Part shown: piece after piece, positions 8,166 through 17,565 of the stretch
Position numbering within the stretch: position 1 is the first letter of the stretch
Layout: every line of letters starts with the position of its first letter
Origin: Muribaculaceae bacterium
GTDB lineage: Bacteria > Bacteroidota > Bacteroidia > Bacteroidales > Muribaculaceae
Length of the DNA: 33,683 nt
Direction of reading: 5' to 3'
Assembly: GCA_029060725.1 (NCBI GenBank)
Contig: JAIDTL010000049.1
Location: 1 to 33,683 of the forward strand
Notes under the pieces: model-generated
Database searches by the model: none
What the model was told of the DNA's origin: nothing
Seen by the model: the letters and a program-made list of their open reading frames with translations, nothing else
Made by a program: the position numbers and the translations under genes

Positions 8166-10430
8166 ATGATAGATAAAATTCGGATATTCAAGTCATCTAT
8201 GTTGGTGTGTTTGCTGTCGGCAACATGTCCGGGCGCCATGTCTGCAAATGTTGAGAAAGTGGCGGATAGGCAGTCGTATAAGATTTATGTCGATAAGGAG
8301 GGAGTGATGCGTCGATCTGACAATAAAGAGGAAGTTAGCTATTATGGCACTAATTATACGTCTCCCTTTGCTTATTCCTATCGTGCGCTCGGATACCTTG
8401 GTAAAGACCGCAAGCGAGCTATTGACCGAGATATCTACCATATTTCACGCCTCGGACTGAATGCGTTCCGTCTTCATCTTTGGGATGCAGAGCTTGCTGA
8501 TTCTGTCGGAAACTTGATTGGCAATGACCATCTTGACCTTCTTGATTACGCCATAGCTGAATTTGAGAAGCGTGGCATTGACATTATTTTGACAGCACAA
8601 ACTAATTTCGGCAATGGTTATCCGGAAAAAAATATCGATACGGGAGCATTTACCTACGATTTTGATAAATGCAATATTCATGATGATCCGGAGGCACAGG
8701 AAATACAAAGCCGTTATCTCGACCAACTTGCACGCCATGAAAATCCATATACGGGGAGAAGCTATGCCAAAGACAATGCCATCATAGCAATGGAAATCAA
8801 TAATGAGCCTTGCCATTCAGGGTCAAAAGAGGAAGTCACGGCATATATCAACAAGATGGCAAAGACCCTTAAAAAAGCAGGTTTTGACAAGCCTATCCTG
8901 TATAATGTCACGCATAATCCTGGTGTCACGTCAGCATATTATGATGCAAATATAGATGGGACCACTTTCCAATGGTATCCTACAAGTCTTGTGGCGGGGC
9001 ATGAAAGGAAGGGAAATCTTCTACCCGCTTTCGATGAATATACAATCCCTTGGAAAGACACAATGAAGAATTATGACAAACTTGCCAAAGTGGTATATGA
9101 ATTTGATCCTGCCGACGTGCTTTACTCTCATTTGTATCCTGCAGTAGTGCGTACATTTCGCAAAGAGGGATTCCAATGGATCACGCAGTTTGCCTACGAC
9201 CCGATTGATCTTGCACCCTATAATACGGAATATCCTACTCATTTTCTTAACCTTGTCTATACTCCGGCTAAGGCATTGAGTATGATGATTGCGGCGGAAG
9301 CAGCCAAAGAGATACCTCGATATGCTGATTATGGCAGCTATCCTGAAAATACGAAATTCGGAAATACGCTGATTGATTATGCTTCAGATTTGAGTGTATA
9401 TAATTCACCGGAAAAATTTCTTTATACCAACAATACTGATACAAACCCCGTGAATCTCTCCAATCTGAAGCAGATAGCCGGTCATGGATCATCGCCAGTG
9501 GTAGAATATGAGGGAAGTGGTGCCTATTTCCTTGACCTTGTGCCAGGCACGGAAACTTGGCGTCTTGAAGTGATGCCCGATGCTGAAATAATAGATGATC
9601 CTTTTGGCAATACAGACTTGAAGGATGCAAAGGTGGTGGCAGTCAATAGAAAAAACAAAATGAAAATATCTTTGCCGCAGTTGGGTGATCACTTCTTCCT
9701 TAGGGGAATCAACAAGGGTAACGATGTAAACGCCACTGCTACTGACGGCATTATTGAGATCACACCCGGGGCATATTTGATCGCTTCAAATAGGGGAGGA
9801 CTGGATGTCGACACTGAGGCTGTGGTTGCGGGCAACATTGGTGTGTCGGAATATGCCGGACCGGATAATGACAAATTGCCTTTCACGTTGCTGGATCCTC
9901 GGAGAGCAGACAGCAATCTTGATGTGAATGCCATTCCGGAAGCGTGGGAGTTTAAGTTTAATAAGAAGCACACGAATTGGGATGAAGCGCCTGTCTATGA
10001 GTTGACAATGAATCCGAGTGAAGATGGAATACTCGTGATGAGGCGATATGTAGGAGACAAAATCGGGAGGATACCGGAAGAGATCACCCCTATGACTCTT
10101 AATGTAAGGTTTCAGAAGGAATCAGGAGATGTGGTGTCAACACCCCTTCCTGAGGGCTCTGAGTTAGGGTTCGTGACCACTGATGGATTTACGTATTCTT
10201 TACCAATCATTCTTGATAGCAATGGAAATTTCTCTGCTCAGATATCTTCATTCCGTCCCAGAAAGGGTATAGTGATGCCGGCTCCATATCCTTCAATGCT
10301 TACACGAGAATATCCGGCTTCTTCAGTAAAACCCCAAGGACTTCGGGATATTGAATTTGTAGAAATAATCATACCCCGTGAAAAGGGGAAGGAAGTTACA
10401 TTGCTTCCGGAACGCATTTGGGCAGAATGA
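8166..10430 (+). CDS. secreted clan GH-A (GH5-like) glycoside hydrolase
   Basis: A 754-aa exported enzyme with a signal peptide (residues 1-27, ending AMSANV) and an N-terminal TIM barrel. The likely acid/base Glu is residue 214 in MEINNEPCH, the N-E-P motif that closes barrel strand 4 in clan GH-A. A likely nucleophile is Glu312 in VVYEFDPAD, followed by a strand-8 region FQWITQFAYDP. HISRLGLNAFRLHLWDAEL is the strand-2 region. The C-terminal third is beta-rich and probably a sandwich domain. GH5 or a close family is likely; substrate cannot be told. It has its own promoter and is followed by a CE1-type esterase on the same strand, suggesting joint action on a decorated polysaccharide. Confidence 0.8.
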   Translation: MIDKIRIFKSSMLVCLLSATCPGAMSANVEKVADRQSYKIYVDKEGVMRRSDNKEEVSYYGTNYTSPFAYSYRALGYLGKDRKRAIDRDIYHISRLGLNAFRLHLWDAELADSVGNLIGNDHLDLLDYAIAEFEKRGIDIILTAQTNFGNGYPEKNIDTGAFTYDFDKCNIHDDPEAQEIQSRYLDQLARHENPYTGRSYAKDNAIIAMEINNEPCHSGSKEEVTAYINKMAKTLKKAGFDKPILYNVTHNPGVTSAYYDANIDGTTFQWYPTSLVAGHERKGNLLPAFDEYTIPWKDTMKNYDKLAKVVYEFDPADVLYSHLYPAVVRTFRKEGFQWITQFAYDPIDLAPYNTEYPTHFLNLVYTPAKALSMMIAAEAAKEIPRYADYGSYPENTKFGNTLIDYASDLSVYNSPEKFLYTNNTDTNPVNLSNLKQIAGHGSSPVVEYEGSGAYFLDLVPGTETWRLEVMPDAEIIDDPFGNTDLKDAKVVAVNRKNKMKISLPQLGDHFFLRGINKGNDVNATATDGIIEITPGAYLIASNRGGLDVDTEAVVAGNIGVSEYAGPDNDKLPFTLLDPRRADSNLDVNAIPEAWEFKFNKKHTNWDEAPVYELTMNPSEDGILVMRRYVGDKIGRIPEEITPMTLNVRFQKESGDVVSTPLPEGSELGFVTTDGFTYSLPIILDSNGNFSAQISSFRPRKGIVMPAPYPSMLTREYPASSVKPQGLRDIEFVEIIIPREKGKEVTLLPERIWAE

Positions 10431-10487
10431 TTAGCCACTAATTCAAAAATATTTTGCTCGAAATAATTTATATTCTATCTTTTTTAT

Positions 10488-10495
10488 TAATTTTG
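10488..10495 (+). promoter_or_regulatory. -7 box for the CE1 esterase gene
   Basis: TAATTTTG matches TAnnTTTG and lies 29 nt before the ATG at 10525. The only nearby upstream TTTG (10453-10456) is 31 bp away, too far for a standard -33 box, so this is a partial match. Confidence 0.45.
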
Positions 10496-10524
10496 CGATG
10501 TTTTAGCAAAAGATATATTCAAAT

Positions 10525-12348
10525 ATGGGTAAAAGAGTTATTTCAGCTTTGTGTATGCTGGCTTTTGTAGTATCCGGTGCAACAGCCGCGAAAGTCAATA
10601 CCGAGAAACGTATAACGGTAGACAATAAGGAAAGGAAATATATTTTATATGTTCCTGACAACGTAAGTGAGAATGCGCCGCTTGTGATTAGTTTGCATGG
10701 AGCAGGAGGGCATGATACCGATAAGAGTCCATTCCGCACTTCAGTTGCCGACAAGGAGGGTTGTATAGTGGTATACCCTCAGGGAAATGACCAATTCTTT
10801 CCTGTTTTCGGTGGATATATTCCCGGGTGGAATGCTTCGGGAGAAATAAATGAGGACACGGAGTTTTTCAAAGCCATAATAAAGGCTGTTGACGAAGAGT
10901 ATAAAATAGATCTTGACAGAGTCTACTGCTGCGGATTTTCAAATGGTGGCATGATGACTTATGCCAATGCCAGTGCTGCATCTGACATATTTGCTGCATT
11001 TGCTTCCATAAGTGGTTTCCAATTAAATGAATTTCATCATCATACGGTCGGTGAGCGGCCTGTACCATTCCTTCATATACATGGCAAAAACGATGATTTT
11101 GTGAAGTATTCCTGTATGCCTGTGATTCGCGACAACATGGTGGCACGAAATGGGTGCAATCCTTTACCGGAAGTGACGGATATCAATGGCAGGTTTACAA
11201 AAAGTGTCTACAATTCAGGGGAGGGTGGTTTCCCATACGTATATTATGAAATAGACGGAATGGGTCATAATGATTTTACTGATAAGACTGAAGAAGGCAA
11301 TTCCGCTCAGACGATGTGGAACTTCATGAGCCAATACACACTGAAAGATCCATGCGACAAGACCTTGAAATGGAGACTTAACATTGATGCCGACGGGTTT
11401 GACCCTAAACTTCATAATTGGAAAGTATCTAATGGAGGAAAGATATTGCGCTATGGTACTCCCAAGAAGGCAAATAATGCAGACAACAATGTCTATCCCT
11501 CGCTCCAGTTTGAGGAGGGATGCTATAAATTGATGTTCGACTCCAATGGCTCAGATGGGAATAAGATTCAGATAAAGATATCCTCTCTTGATGATAAGGA
11601 AGTGCTCCTGAATATGATAGGAGAGGTTGGGAAGTCAGTGGTCATTCCGTTCGCTATCGACAAGTATGGAGAATACAAGATTACTATTGTAAAAGATGAT
11701 GCTTCCGACAAGTTCACAAGTCTTGCCATACACTCTTCCGATGTGCTCGCAGAAGCTGTAAATTGTGAACCAACCGATATAGATCCAGATAAAATTCCCC
11801 AAGAAGAAGGGGGAGTGATGATTGAGATTCCACAAGATCAGGGTAAGGAATACGATAACTTTACACGTACTAAAATGGAGGTTGGCTCCGATTTCACTAC
11901 TTATACAGCTACAGGAGACCTTCAGATTGCATTTAAAATGATGGATGTAGATGTGAAGGATTGTGATTATGTCGTCATTAAATTTGCCGAGCCCGTCGAA
12001 ATGGGCTGGCACGCTGCTTTCTGGGCTGGCACGGAGACTGTTGAAATCCCTGCAGAGTCAACTGAATTCAAATTTGAACTGGAGTCGTCGATGCTTCAAA
12101 CCGGTAAGTTGCCTCAAATTTGCCTTATGACATTGTGGGGTGCACCTAATCCTTTAGTGGCAAAAGTAACCGGAGTATATAAGCATTCTACTAATGAAAT
12201 CTTGGGTGTGACAGATGAACTGCATGCTTGCAATTCTCAAATAGAAGCATATTATTCTTTATCAGGTGAGTCACTGGCATCACCAGTAAAAGGGATCAAC
12301 ATTGTCAGGCAATCTAATGGCAAAACTAAAAAGATGGTGATATTTTGA
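10525..12348 (+). CDS. secreted CE1-type (feruloyl/acetyl) esterase with C-terminal sorting-like tail
   Basis: A 607-aa exported alpha/beta hydrolase of the PHB-depolymerase/CE1 group. A signal peptide covers about residues 1-22. The oxyanion region is SLHGAGG, the nucleophile is Ser139 in CGFSNGGM, the acid is Asp190 or Asp191 in HGKNDDF, and His248 lies in DGMGHNDF. The region from about 285 on is beta-rich and looks like two appended domains, possibly carbohydrate binding. The last 35 residues (YYSLSGESLASPVKGINIV... KMVIF) resemble type IX secretion sorting tails of Bacteroidetes. The enzyme would remove acyl groups from plant or host glycans outside the cell. Ester specificity is not visible. 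Confidence 0.82.
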   Translation: MGKRVISALCMLAFVVSGATAAKVNTEKRITVDNKERKYILYVPDNVSENAPLVISLHGAGGHDTDKSPFRTSVADKEGCIVVYPQGNDQFFPVFGGYIPGWNASGEINEDTEFFKAIIKAVDEEYKIDLDRVYCCGFSNGGMMTYANASAASDIFAAFASISGFQLNEFHHHTVGERPVPFLHIHGKNDDFVKYSCMPVIRDNMVARNGCNPLPEVTDINGRFTKSVYNSGEGGFPYVYYEIDGMGHNDFTDKTEEGNSAQTMWNFMSQYTLKDPCDKTLKWRLNIDADGFDPKLHNWKVSNGGKILRYGTPKKANNADNNVYPSLQFEEGCYKLMFDSNGSDGNKIQIKISSLDDKEVLLNMIGEVGKSVVIPFAIDKYGEYKITIVKDDASDKFTSLAIHSSDVLAEAVNCEPTDIDPDKIPQEEGGVMIEIPQDQGKEYDNFTRTKMEVGSDFTTYTATGDLQIAFKMMDVDVKDCDYVVIKFAEPVEMGWHAAFWAGTETVEIPAESTEFKFELESSMLQTGKLPQICLMTLWGAPNPLVAKVTGVYKHSTNEILGVTDELHACNSQIEAYYSLSGESLASPVKGINIVRQSNGKTKKMVIF

Positions 12349-12400
12349 CACCATCCATCATGAAGATTGTTTTTTTTCTATTACATTAAGTATTACATTA

Positions 12401-12428
12401 AGGCCCCATCCGGTAAAAGATGGGGCCT
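12401..12428. terminator. bidirectional terminator hairpin
   Basis: A perfect 10-bp stem (AGGCCCCATC / GATGGGGCCT) with an 8-nt loop sits between the convergent CE1 and CE7 genes. There is no long T-run on either side, so termination efficiency is uncertain. Just upstream, TATTACATTAAG is directly repeated twice. Confidence 0.75.
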
Positions 12429-12441
12429 CAATTTAATATCT

Positions 12442-13755
12442 CTATTTCAGATGTTTCTGAATCCAAGTAAGGTGACCTCGTTCGGTGGCTTCTGATGTCC
12501 AATGCTCATTGATCGGTGTAATTAGCGCCTCCTTTGGGGCTGAGATTACATTGTATACTGCATAGCTCGTAGTCGGAGGACAAGTGTTGTCATTGTAACC
12601 CCACGTCATGTAGACAGGACATTTTACCTTTCTGGCAAAGTTTACCACATCAAAGTAAGCCATCGTATTTAGCTTTTCAGGAGTATCCATTCCCTCAACA
12701 CGGAAGAAATGAGGATAACCCCCGGCACGGTTTGCCTTGTAGCCCGCCATATCGCTCAGAGCCGGATGATTTGCAACGCAAGCCGTCACCCTTGGATCAA
12801 GACCAGCTGCCACAATCGCGAGGGCCCCTCCCTGACTGCCACCTTGCATCGCTATATTCTTTCCATCCCATTCCGGAAGAGTGGTCAGGAAATCAATGGC
12901 GCGTACAAGCGCAAGATATACGCGCTTCATATAGTAATTGTCCTTATTGTCAAGGCCGTTATTGAGATACCCGTTTTCTCTTCCGCTGAATGCCTTGCTG
13001 ATCTCCTTAAACTGTTGGTCGGTCATTTCCGGATTAAGCCCATGTATCTCCATCTCAAACCTGATACATCCGTTTTCTCCATAATAACGATGCCTTAGAG
13101 GCTCTTTTATGGTCTTAATGCCGGCACCAGGAGGACACAATACTATCGGACATGAACCCGGCTTTGCTCCCTTAGGTATGAAGAGATATCCATAAATTGA
13201 CTGCCCTTGTGATGTGGTAGTGAGATTCACAAGCCAACAGTCCATCTTGTCAGTGGTGTATTCAGGCACTGGCGTCATGGTGTAATTCAATGGTACTTTC
13301 TTGAGATCTTCAAGATTTTTTGCCCAGAATTGATCAAAATCTGCAGGCATTTTCGTATAGGGCAAAATCTTTTCAGGAGAAAATCCCACTTTTACATGAT
13401 GCGTGTATTTCTCTCCATCTATTGTTGCAGTAAGCACACAGTCTCGGAATCCCGGATTCTTCATAGAGCCAAGCGACACTTTTGCTTTGCCATTTTTTAG
13501 TGTGGTGGTGCCTTTCGAGTCTGTGGGCATCATGTCGTCGGCTAATGTGTAATCAAGTGTCACATTGTCTACAGGAATCCCATACTTATATAGCTGTACG
13601 TCTACGGTGGCATTTTCACCGGTCTTATAGAGCCAATCCGGATGGTCAGGGACAGTAACCCAAAGCACATCGCTACGATAAGGATAATTTTCAGCACTCC
13701 CTGTCAATAATGCCGGGAGAATCATTAAAATCACAAACAAAAATCTTAGTTCCAT
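12442..13755 (-). CDS. acetylxylan esterase, CE7-type alpha/beta hydrolase
   Basis: A 437-aa secreted esterase with a signal peptide at residues 1-20. Residues about 25-130 form an N-terminal beta domain. The CE7/AXE1 domain follows, with PADFDQFWAKNLEDLKKVPL, a nucleophile Ser307 in MQGGSQGGA, the acid Asp in WGYNDNTCPP, and a C-terminal His in NEHWTSE or ERGHLTW. CE7 enzymes deacetylate xylo-oligosaccharides and related acetylated compounds. It is the last gene of a - strand operon with the CMD-cupin gene (25-nt gap) and the DUF362 gene, and is closed by the hairpin at 12401. The N-terminal beta domain is an addition to the minimal CE7 fold. Confidence 0.87.
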   Translation of the reverse strand: MELRFLFVILMILPALLTGSAENYPYRSDVLWVTVPDHPDWLYKTGENATVDVQLYKYGIPVDNVTLDYTLADDMMPTDSKGTTTLKNGKAKVSLGSMKNPGFRDCVLTATIDGEKYTHHVKVGFSPEKILPYTKMPADFDQFWAKNLEDLKKVPLNYTMTPVPEYTTDKMDCWLVNLTTTSQGQSIYGYLFIPKGAKPGSCPIVLCPPGAGIKTIKEPLRHRYYGENGCIRFEMEIHGLNPEMTDQQFKEISKAFSGRENGYLNNGLDNKDNYYMKRVYLALVRAIDFLTTLPEWDGKNIAMQGGSQGGALAIVAAGLDPRVTACVANHPALSDMAGYKANRAGGYPHFFRVEGMDTPEKLNTMAYFDVVNFARKVKCPVYMTWGYNDNTCPPTTSYAVYNVISAPKEALITPINEHWTSEATERGHLTWIQKHLK

Positions 13756-13780
13756 GTGCTTTTAGGCTATTACTGATGGA

Positions 13781-14596
13781 TTACTTGAGTTTATTATATT
13801 CCTCATCTGTGACAGGCTCAAGCCAGACATTTTCTGTTTCATCGCCGGGCACTCCAAAGGCGAGATGGGCAAACCATGAGTCTTTTGCAGCTCCATGCCA
13901 GTGCTTTACGTTGGCGGGGATGTTGATGACAGTTCCGGGGAGTATTTCCACCGCAGGTTTTCCTTCTTCCTGATACCATCCGCGTCCTGCCACGCCTACC
14001 AGCATCTGACCGCCACCTTTCTCAGCCTTATGCACATGCCAGTTGTTGCGACATCCTGGTTCAAATGTCACGTTGGCAAAAGGAATCTGTTCTGTGGCAA
14101 TCTGAGCTAAATAACTATTGCCTATAAAATACTTTGCATACGCAGTGTTGGGCTCCCCAATGGGGAAAATCATCTCTTTCTGGAATTGAGCCTTGGCGTC
14201 ATCACCCTTAATATCCTCATTCCATACTTCTTTAGCCTGACGGAAAGCAGCCCATGCCTTTGGCCAACCGGCATAAAAAGCTATATGGGTGATTATTTCT
14301 GAAATCTCAGTGCGCGTGATTCCGTTTTTCTTTGCCTCTTGAAGATGATAAGTCAATGAGCTGTCTGTAATGCCTTGTGAGATAAGGCATGTCACCGTAA
14401 CAAGGCTACGATCGCGGAGTGAGAGGAGGTCGTTGCGGCTCCATACCTCACCGAAAAGGATGTCGTCGTTTAGATGAGCGAACTCTGGAGCAAACTCCCC
14501 GAGGGCGTCACGTCCGGCTGTCTGTACTATTTTCTGCTGTGCCATAATATTTAATGTTGTAGCTGTCAAAATAAGCAGCATGATTACTTTTTTCAT
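13781..14596 (-). CDS. secreted carboxymuconolactone decarboxylase-cupin fusion
   Basis: A 271-aa protein with a signal peptide (residues 1-19, ending IMAQQ). The first domain (about 35-130) is carboxymuconolactone decarboxylase/AhpD-like: LRDRSLVTVTCLISQG, then EISEIITHIAFYAGWPKAW. The second domain (about 165-262) is a cupin with metal ligands in CRNNWHVHKAEKGGGQM and KHWHGAAKDSWFAHLAF. The AhpD CxxC is not present; a lone Cys sits in the corresponding helix, so classic peroxidase chemistry is unlikely. The exported location is unusual for CMD enzymes. It lies 1 nt after the DUF362 gene and 25 nt before the CE7 esterase, so the three form one operon. Its reaction is unknown. Confidence 0.85.
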   Translation of the reverse strand: MKKVIMLLILTATTLNIMAQQKIVQTAGRDALGEFAPEFAHLNDDILFGEVWSRNDLLSLRDRSLVTVTCLISQGITDSSLTYHLQEAKKNGITRTEISEIITHIAFYAGWPKAWAAFRQAKEVWNEDIKGDDAKAQFQKEMIFPIGEPNTAYAKYFIGNSYLAQIATEQIPFANVTFEPGCRNNWHVHKAEKGGGQMLVGVAGRGWYQEEGKPAVEILPGTVINIPANVKHWHGAAKDSWFAHLAFGVPGDETENVWLEPVTDEEYNKLK

Positions 14597-14597
14597 T

Positions 14598-15572
14598 TCA
14601 GTCGAGATTTACGATTTTATAGTTTTGGGAGCCGAGTCCGATTTCTTCACCGTAATCAAGGGTGTGCATGCCATGGCGAGAGTCGATGCGTTCGATAAGA
14701 TGAATTTTCCCATGATCGTCAGACGAACGGACAAGGTCGGTGCATGCCTTGTCGAGGGCAATTGGATCGAGGGAAGCAAGGATGCCGATGTCATTCATCT
14801 GTGGGTCGGCTGGATGCGAGTCGCAGTCGCAGTCTACTGAAAGGTTGTTGGCAACACTGATATAGATTATGTTGTCGCCGCAATGATCGGCAACTGCCTT
14901 CGCAGCCTCAGCCATTGACTCAAGGAAATCGTCCTGCTTAGCAGCTTTCCATCCATTTTCACGCGTCTCCGTATCGCCTGCGCTATGGATATACATCTTG
15001 CCGTTGCCGGAAGCTACGCCAATCGACATATTCTTTACAGCTCCACCAAATCCGCCCATAGCATGTCCTTTGAAGTGGGAGAGTATTACGGTGAAATCAT
15101 AATCAGGGTAGTGGGACCCGACTATATCATATTTCAGATGCTTGCCATTCTCAATCGGAAGTTTAATCTCACCGTCGGCATCCATTATGTCTACAGGAGC
15201 AATGGCAGTAAATCCATGGTCTTCTGCAGCCTTTCGGTGGTCTTCAGTGGAGAAGCGCTTGCCGTTGTAGGCGGTATTACATTCCACTATAGTTCCCTTA
15301 GTGAGATCGACGAAGTCCTTGATTAAGGCGGGCTGGAGGTAGTTATGGCCACCGGGTTCGCCGGTCGATATCTTGACAGCAACTTTTCCTGTAGCCTCGC
15401 GGCCGAGTGCTTTGTAAAGCTTCACGATTGCTTCGGGTGATATCTCCTTAGTCATGTAAACGACAGATGGTTCACCTGAAGTGATAGTTTCCTTAGTCTG
15501 GTCAGACGTGTTCTGTGCGGTGCAAGACAGCGTCAGCAGACCGCACGCGATAGATGTCAGTATCTTATTCAT
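14598..15572 (-). CDS. DUF362-family lipoprotein
   Basis: This protein has a DUF362 core with the typical blocks KVAVKISTGEPGGHNYLQP, VECNTAYNG, DFTVILSHFKGHAMGGFGGAVKNMSIG and ILASLDPIALDKACTDLV. The function of the family is unknown; some members carry extra ferredoxin domains, which are absent here. I start it at ATG 15572: this gives a lipoprotein signal (MNKILTSIACGLLTLSC) with a Cys-anchored lipobox. An ATG at 15584 is also possible, but the longer frame to 15638 would begin upstream of the -7 box at 15602-15609. A Cys-rich DCDCDSHP segment near residue 250 could bind metal. It leads the operon with CMD-cupin and CE7. Confidence 0.85.
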   Translation of the reverse strand: MNKILTSIACGLLTLSCTAQNTSDQTKETITSGEPSVVYMTKEISPEAIVKLYKALGREATGKVAVKISTGEPGGHNYLQPALIKDFVDLTKGTIVECNTAYNGKRFSTEDHRKAAEDHGFTAIAPVDIMDADGEIKLPIENGKHLKYDIVGSHYPDYDFTVILSHFKGHAMGGFGGAVKNMSIGVASGNGKMYIHSAGDTETRENGWKAAKQDDFLESMAEAAKAVADHCGDNIIYISVANNLSVDCDCDSHPADPQMNDIGILASLDPIALDKACTDLVRSSDDHGKIHLIERIDSRHGMHTLDYGEEIGLGSQNYKIVNLD

Positions 15573-15601
15573 TAGTTTAAACATAATTTGGATAATATCT
15601 G

Positions 15602-15609
15602 CAAATTTA
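15602..15609 (-). promoter_or_regulatory. -7 box for the DUF362 operon
   Basis: On the - strand this reads TAAATTTG, a consensus -7 box. It ends 30 nt before the ATG at 15572. No clear TTTG is found at the -33 position. Its position rules out starts further upstream for the DUF362 gene. Confidence 0.5.
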
Positions 15610-15690
15610 CGATTAAAAATTAATATTCTGATAACCATAATTGCTGAAAATATTACCTATTTTTATTTTTTAACATTTGAAAATATTTAT

Positions 15691-15698
15691 TATCTTTG
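15691..15698 (+). promoter_or_regulatory. -7 box for the GH43 gene
   Basis: TATCTTTG matches TAnnTTTG, 25 nt before the ATG at 15724. An upstream TTTG (15676-15679) is only 11 bp away, so the -33 element is unclear. Confidence 0.5.
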
Positions 15699-15723
15699 TA
15701 ATTTATAAATCACGCAAATTGAT

Positions 15724-17058
15724 ATGAATATCTATAATAATTTCATTCTTAGGGTTTTATTGGTATATATTTTCATAATCACCTCAATAGTGTCTGCCAC
15801 TGCTGGGAACGTCGTCCGCAACGGGGTGCCGTGGTTTGACACGGATGGAAATATTGTAAACGCGCATGGCGCCTGCATCGTAGAGGATGGTGGCAAGTTC
15901 TGGCTTTTCGGAGAATATAAATCGGATGAATCGAATGCTTTTCCAGGCTTCGGATGCTACTCCTCCCCTGATCTTGTCAACTGGCAGTTCGAGAGGGTGG
16001 TGCTTCCGGTGCAACCTGACGGAATACTCGGTCCGGATCGTGTGGGTGAACGGGTGAAGGTGATGCGATGTCCTTCCACGGGGGAATACGTAATGTTCAT
16101 GCATGCCGACGACATGAAGTATAAAGATCCCAACATCGGGATAGCCGTATGCGACCGTATTGACGGTGACTACCGGCTTTTAGGCACCATCGAATACAAT
16201 GGCGAACCTATAAAACGCTGGGATATGGGTACATTCCAGGATGAAGACGGGACCGGATACCTTCTCATACATCATGGTCCCATCTACCGACTCAGCAAGG
16301 ATTACCGCTCCATCGAGGCACAGGTAGCCGACATAAAAGGTATGGGAGAGTCCCCTGCCATGTTCAAGAAAGATGGCATCTACTATCTCTTGACATCCCA
16401 CACCACAAGCTGGGAGCGTAACGACAACTATTATTATACAGCGCCCTCCCCGGAAGGACCGTGGGAGAATCAGGGACTTTTCTGTCCTGAAGGTACACTG
16501 ACCTATAACTCACAATGTACATTCGTGTTTCCGCTGAAGAAAGACGGAGAAGTGATTCCAATGTATATGGGTGATCGCTGGTCGTTCCCTCATCAGGCAT
16601 CAGCAGCGACATACATTTGGCTCCCTATGAAAGTAGATGAGACAAAACTGTCGATACCGGAATATTGGCAGATATGGGACATCGATTCCGTTTCCAATAG
16701 TGAGCAAAAAGGAGTCTCCTCTACCCATTCATGGTCTTCAAACACACCCGGAGACAAATTGATCGTGCCATTTAAAGGAAAAAGAATAAGTGTAGTCGGA
16801 AAATCTGACACCCAATCAGGATACGCACGGATAAGGATAAAGGACAAGGAAGGAAATATACTGCACGATTCACTTGTGGATTTCTATAGCAAAGTAGAAG
16901 CCGAGGGTCCACGCTTCGTAAGCAAGACCTATCCTGAAGACGAATATATACTTGAAGTAGAAGTCATAGGAGAGAACCCGGTATGGTTCAACAAGAGAGG
17001 AGACCGTTTCGGCAGCACCGGCTTCTTAATCAACGTGGCAGAAACCATAGTGGAATAA
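15724..17058 (+). CDS. secreted GH43-family glycoside hydrolase (galactanase-like subgroup)
   Basis: A 444-aa exported enzyme with a signal peptide at residues 1-28. The five-bladed propeller begins with WFDTDGNIVNAHGACIV and FWLFGEYKSDE, includes CYSSPDLVNW, and has KRWDMGTFQDEDGTGYLL for the middle Asp. The likely general acid is Glu209 in GMGESPAMFKKDG. This layout resembles the GH43 subfamily that contains exo-beta-1,3-galactanases of Bacteroides, but subfamily placement is from memory. The region after about residue 315 looks like a beta-sandwich add-on. It is divergent from the DUF362 operon, sharing a 150-bp intergenic region, and ends at a strong hairpin. Confidence 0.82.
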   Translation: MNIYNNFILRVLLVYIFIITSIVSATAGNVVRNGVPWFDTDGNIVNAHGACIVEDGGKFWLFGEYKSDESNAFPGFGCYSSPDLVNWQFERVVLPVQPDGILGPDRVGERVKVMRCPSTGEYVMFMHADDMKYKDPNIGIAVCDRIDGDYRLLGTIEYNGEPIKRWDMGTFQDEDGTGYLLIHHGPIYRLSKDYRSIEAQVADIKGMGESPAMFKKDGIYYLLTSHTTSWERNDNYYYTAPSPEGPWENQGLFCPEGTLTYNSQCTFVFPLKKDGEVIPMYMGDRWSFPHQASAATYIWLPMKVDETKLSIPEYWQIWDIDSVSNSEQKGVSSTHSWSSNTPGDKLIVPFKGKRISVVGKSDTQSGYARIRIKDKEGNILHDSLVDFYSKVEAEGPRFVSKTYPEDEYILEVEVIGENPVWFNKRGDRFGSTGFLINVAETIVE

Positions 17059-17061
17059 AAA

Positions 17062-17088
17062 AGAGGGTGTCGTTTGTTGACACCCTCT
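17062..17088. terminator. bidirectional terminator hairpin
   Basis: A perfect 10-bp stem (AGAGGGTGTC / GACACCCTCT) with a 7-nt loop starts 3 nt after the GH43 stop codon and lies 22 nt from the stop of the convergent thioredoxin gene. An A-run precedes it, giving T6 on the - strand. Confidence 0.8.
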
Positions 17089-17110
17089 ACGCTATTGGTT
17101 TCTATACGGT

Positions 17111-17413
17111 TTACTTATCGCCGGCAGCTGCCTTAATCTTCTGAAGCAATGCTTCTTCTGTCATCTCTCCGGATTCGCGCATCACTTGCTTTCCGTCGAC
17201 ATACAGGATAAATGTCGGTATAGACTGTACCTTTTCCTGATCCGCGAGAGCCTCGTTCTTGTCAATGTCAAACTGGAGTACCTTGAGATTATCTGCTAAT
17301 CGAGTCTTGATGTCTGCCACGATAGGCATCATCTTCTGGCAGTGAGGGCACCATGAGGCATAAAACTCTACCAATACCACAGGTGCTGATTTTATTTCTA
17401 CTGTGTAGTTCAT
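17111..17413 (-). CDS. thioredoxin
   Basis: A 100-aa cytoplasmic thioredoxin-fold protein without signal peptide. The active site is WCPHC with Cys22 and Cys25, replacing the classic WCGPC. The cis-Pro loop is SIPTFILYVDGK. Thioredoxins reduce protein disulfides using thioredoxin reductase. The Pro-His dipeptide between the cysteines is more common in DsbA-like oxidants and would raise the redox potential, although many Bacteroidetes thioredoxin-family proteins carry it. The gene is alone, convergent with the GH43 gene. Confidence 0.92.
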   Translation of the reverse strand: MNYTVEIKSAPVVLVEFYASWCPHCQKMMPIVADIKTRLADNLKVLQFDIDKNEALADQEKVQSIPTFILYVDGKQVMRESGEMTEEALLQKIKAAAGDK

Positions 17414-17565
17414 AATATATATTTTTTAAAAGTTTCAATGCATAATGCACAATGCTTAATCAATATTAAAACGTCGAACCAAAAGCGTTGGTTGATGCTT
17501 CATATCGAAACTATTTTCTAAACCCCGTGTTTTTTAATTAAATTAACTATCGAAAAGACATATTT

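Noticed and set aside
15573..15638. Longer N-terminus for the DUF362 protein
   Set aside because: It would begin upstream of the -7 box at 15602-15609 and would hide the lipoprotein signal.
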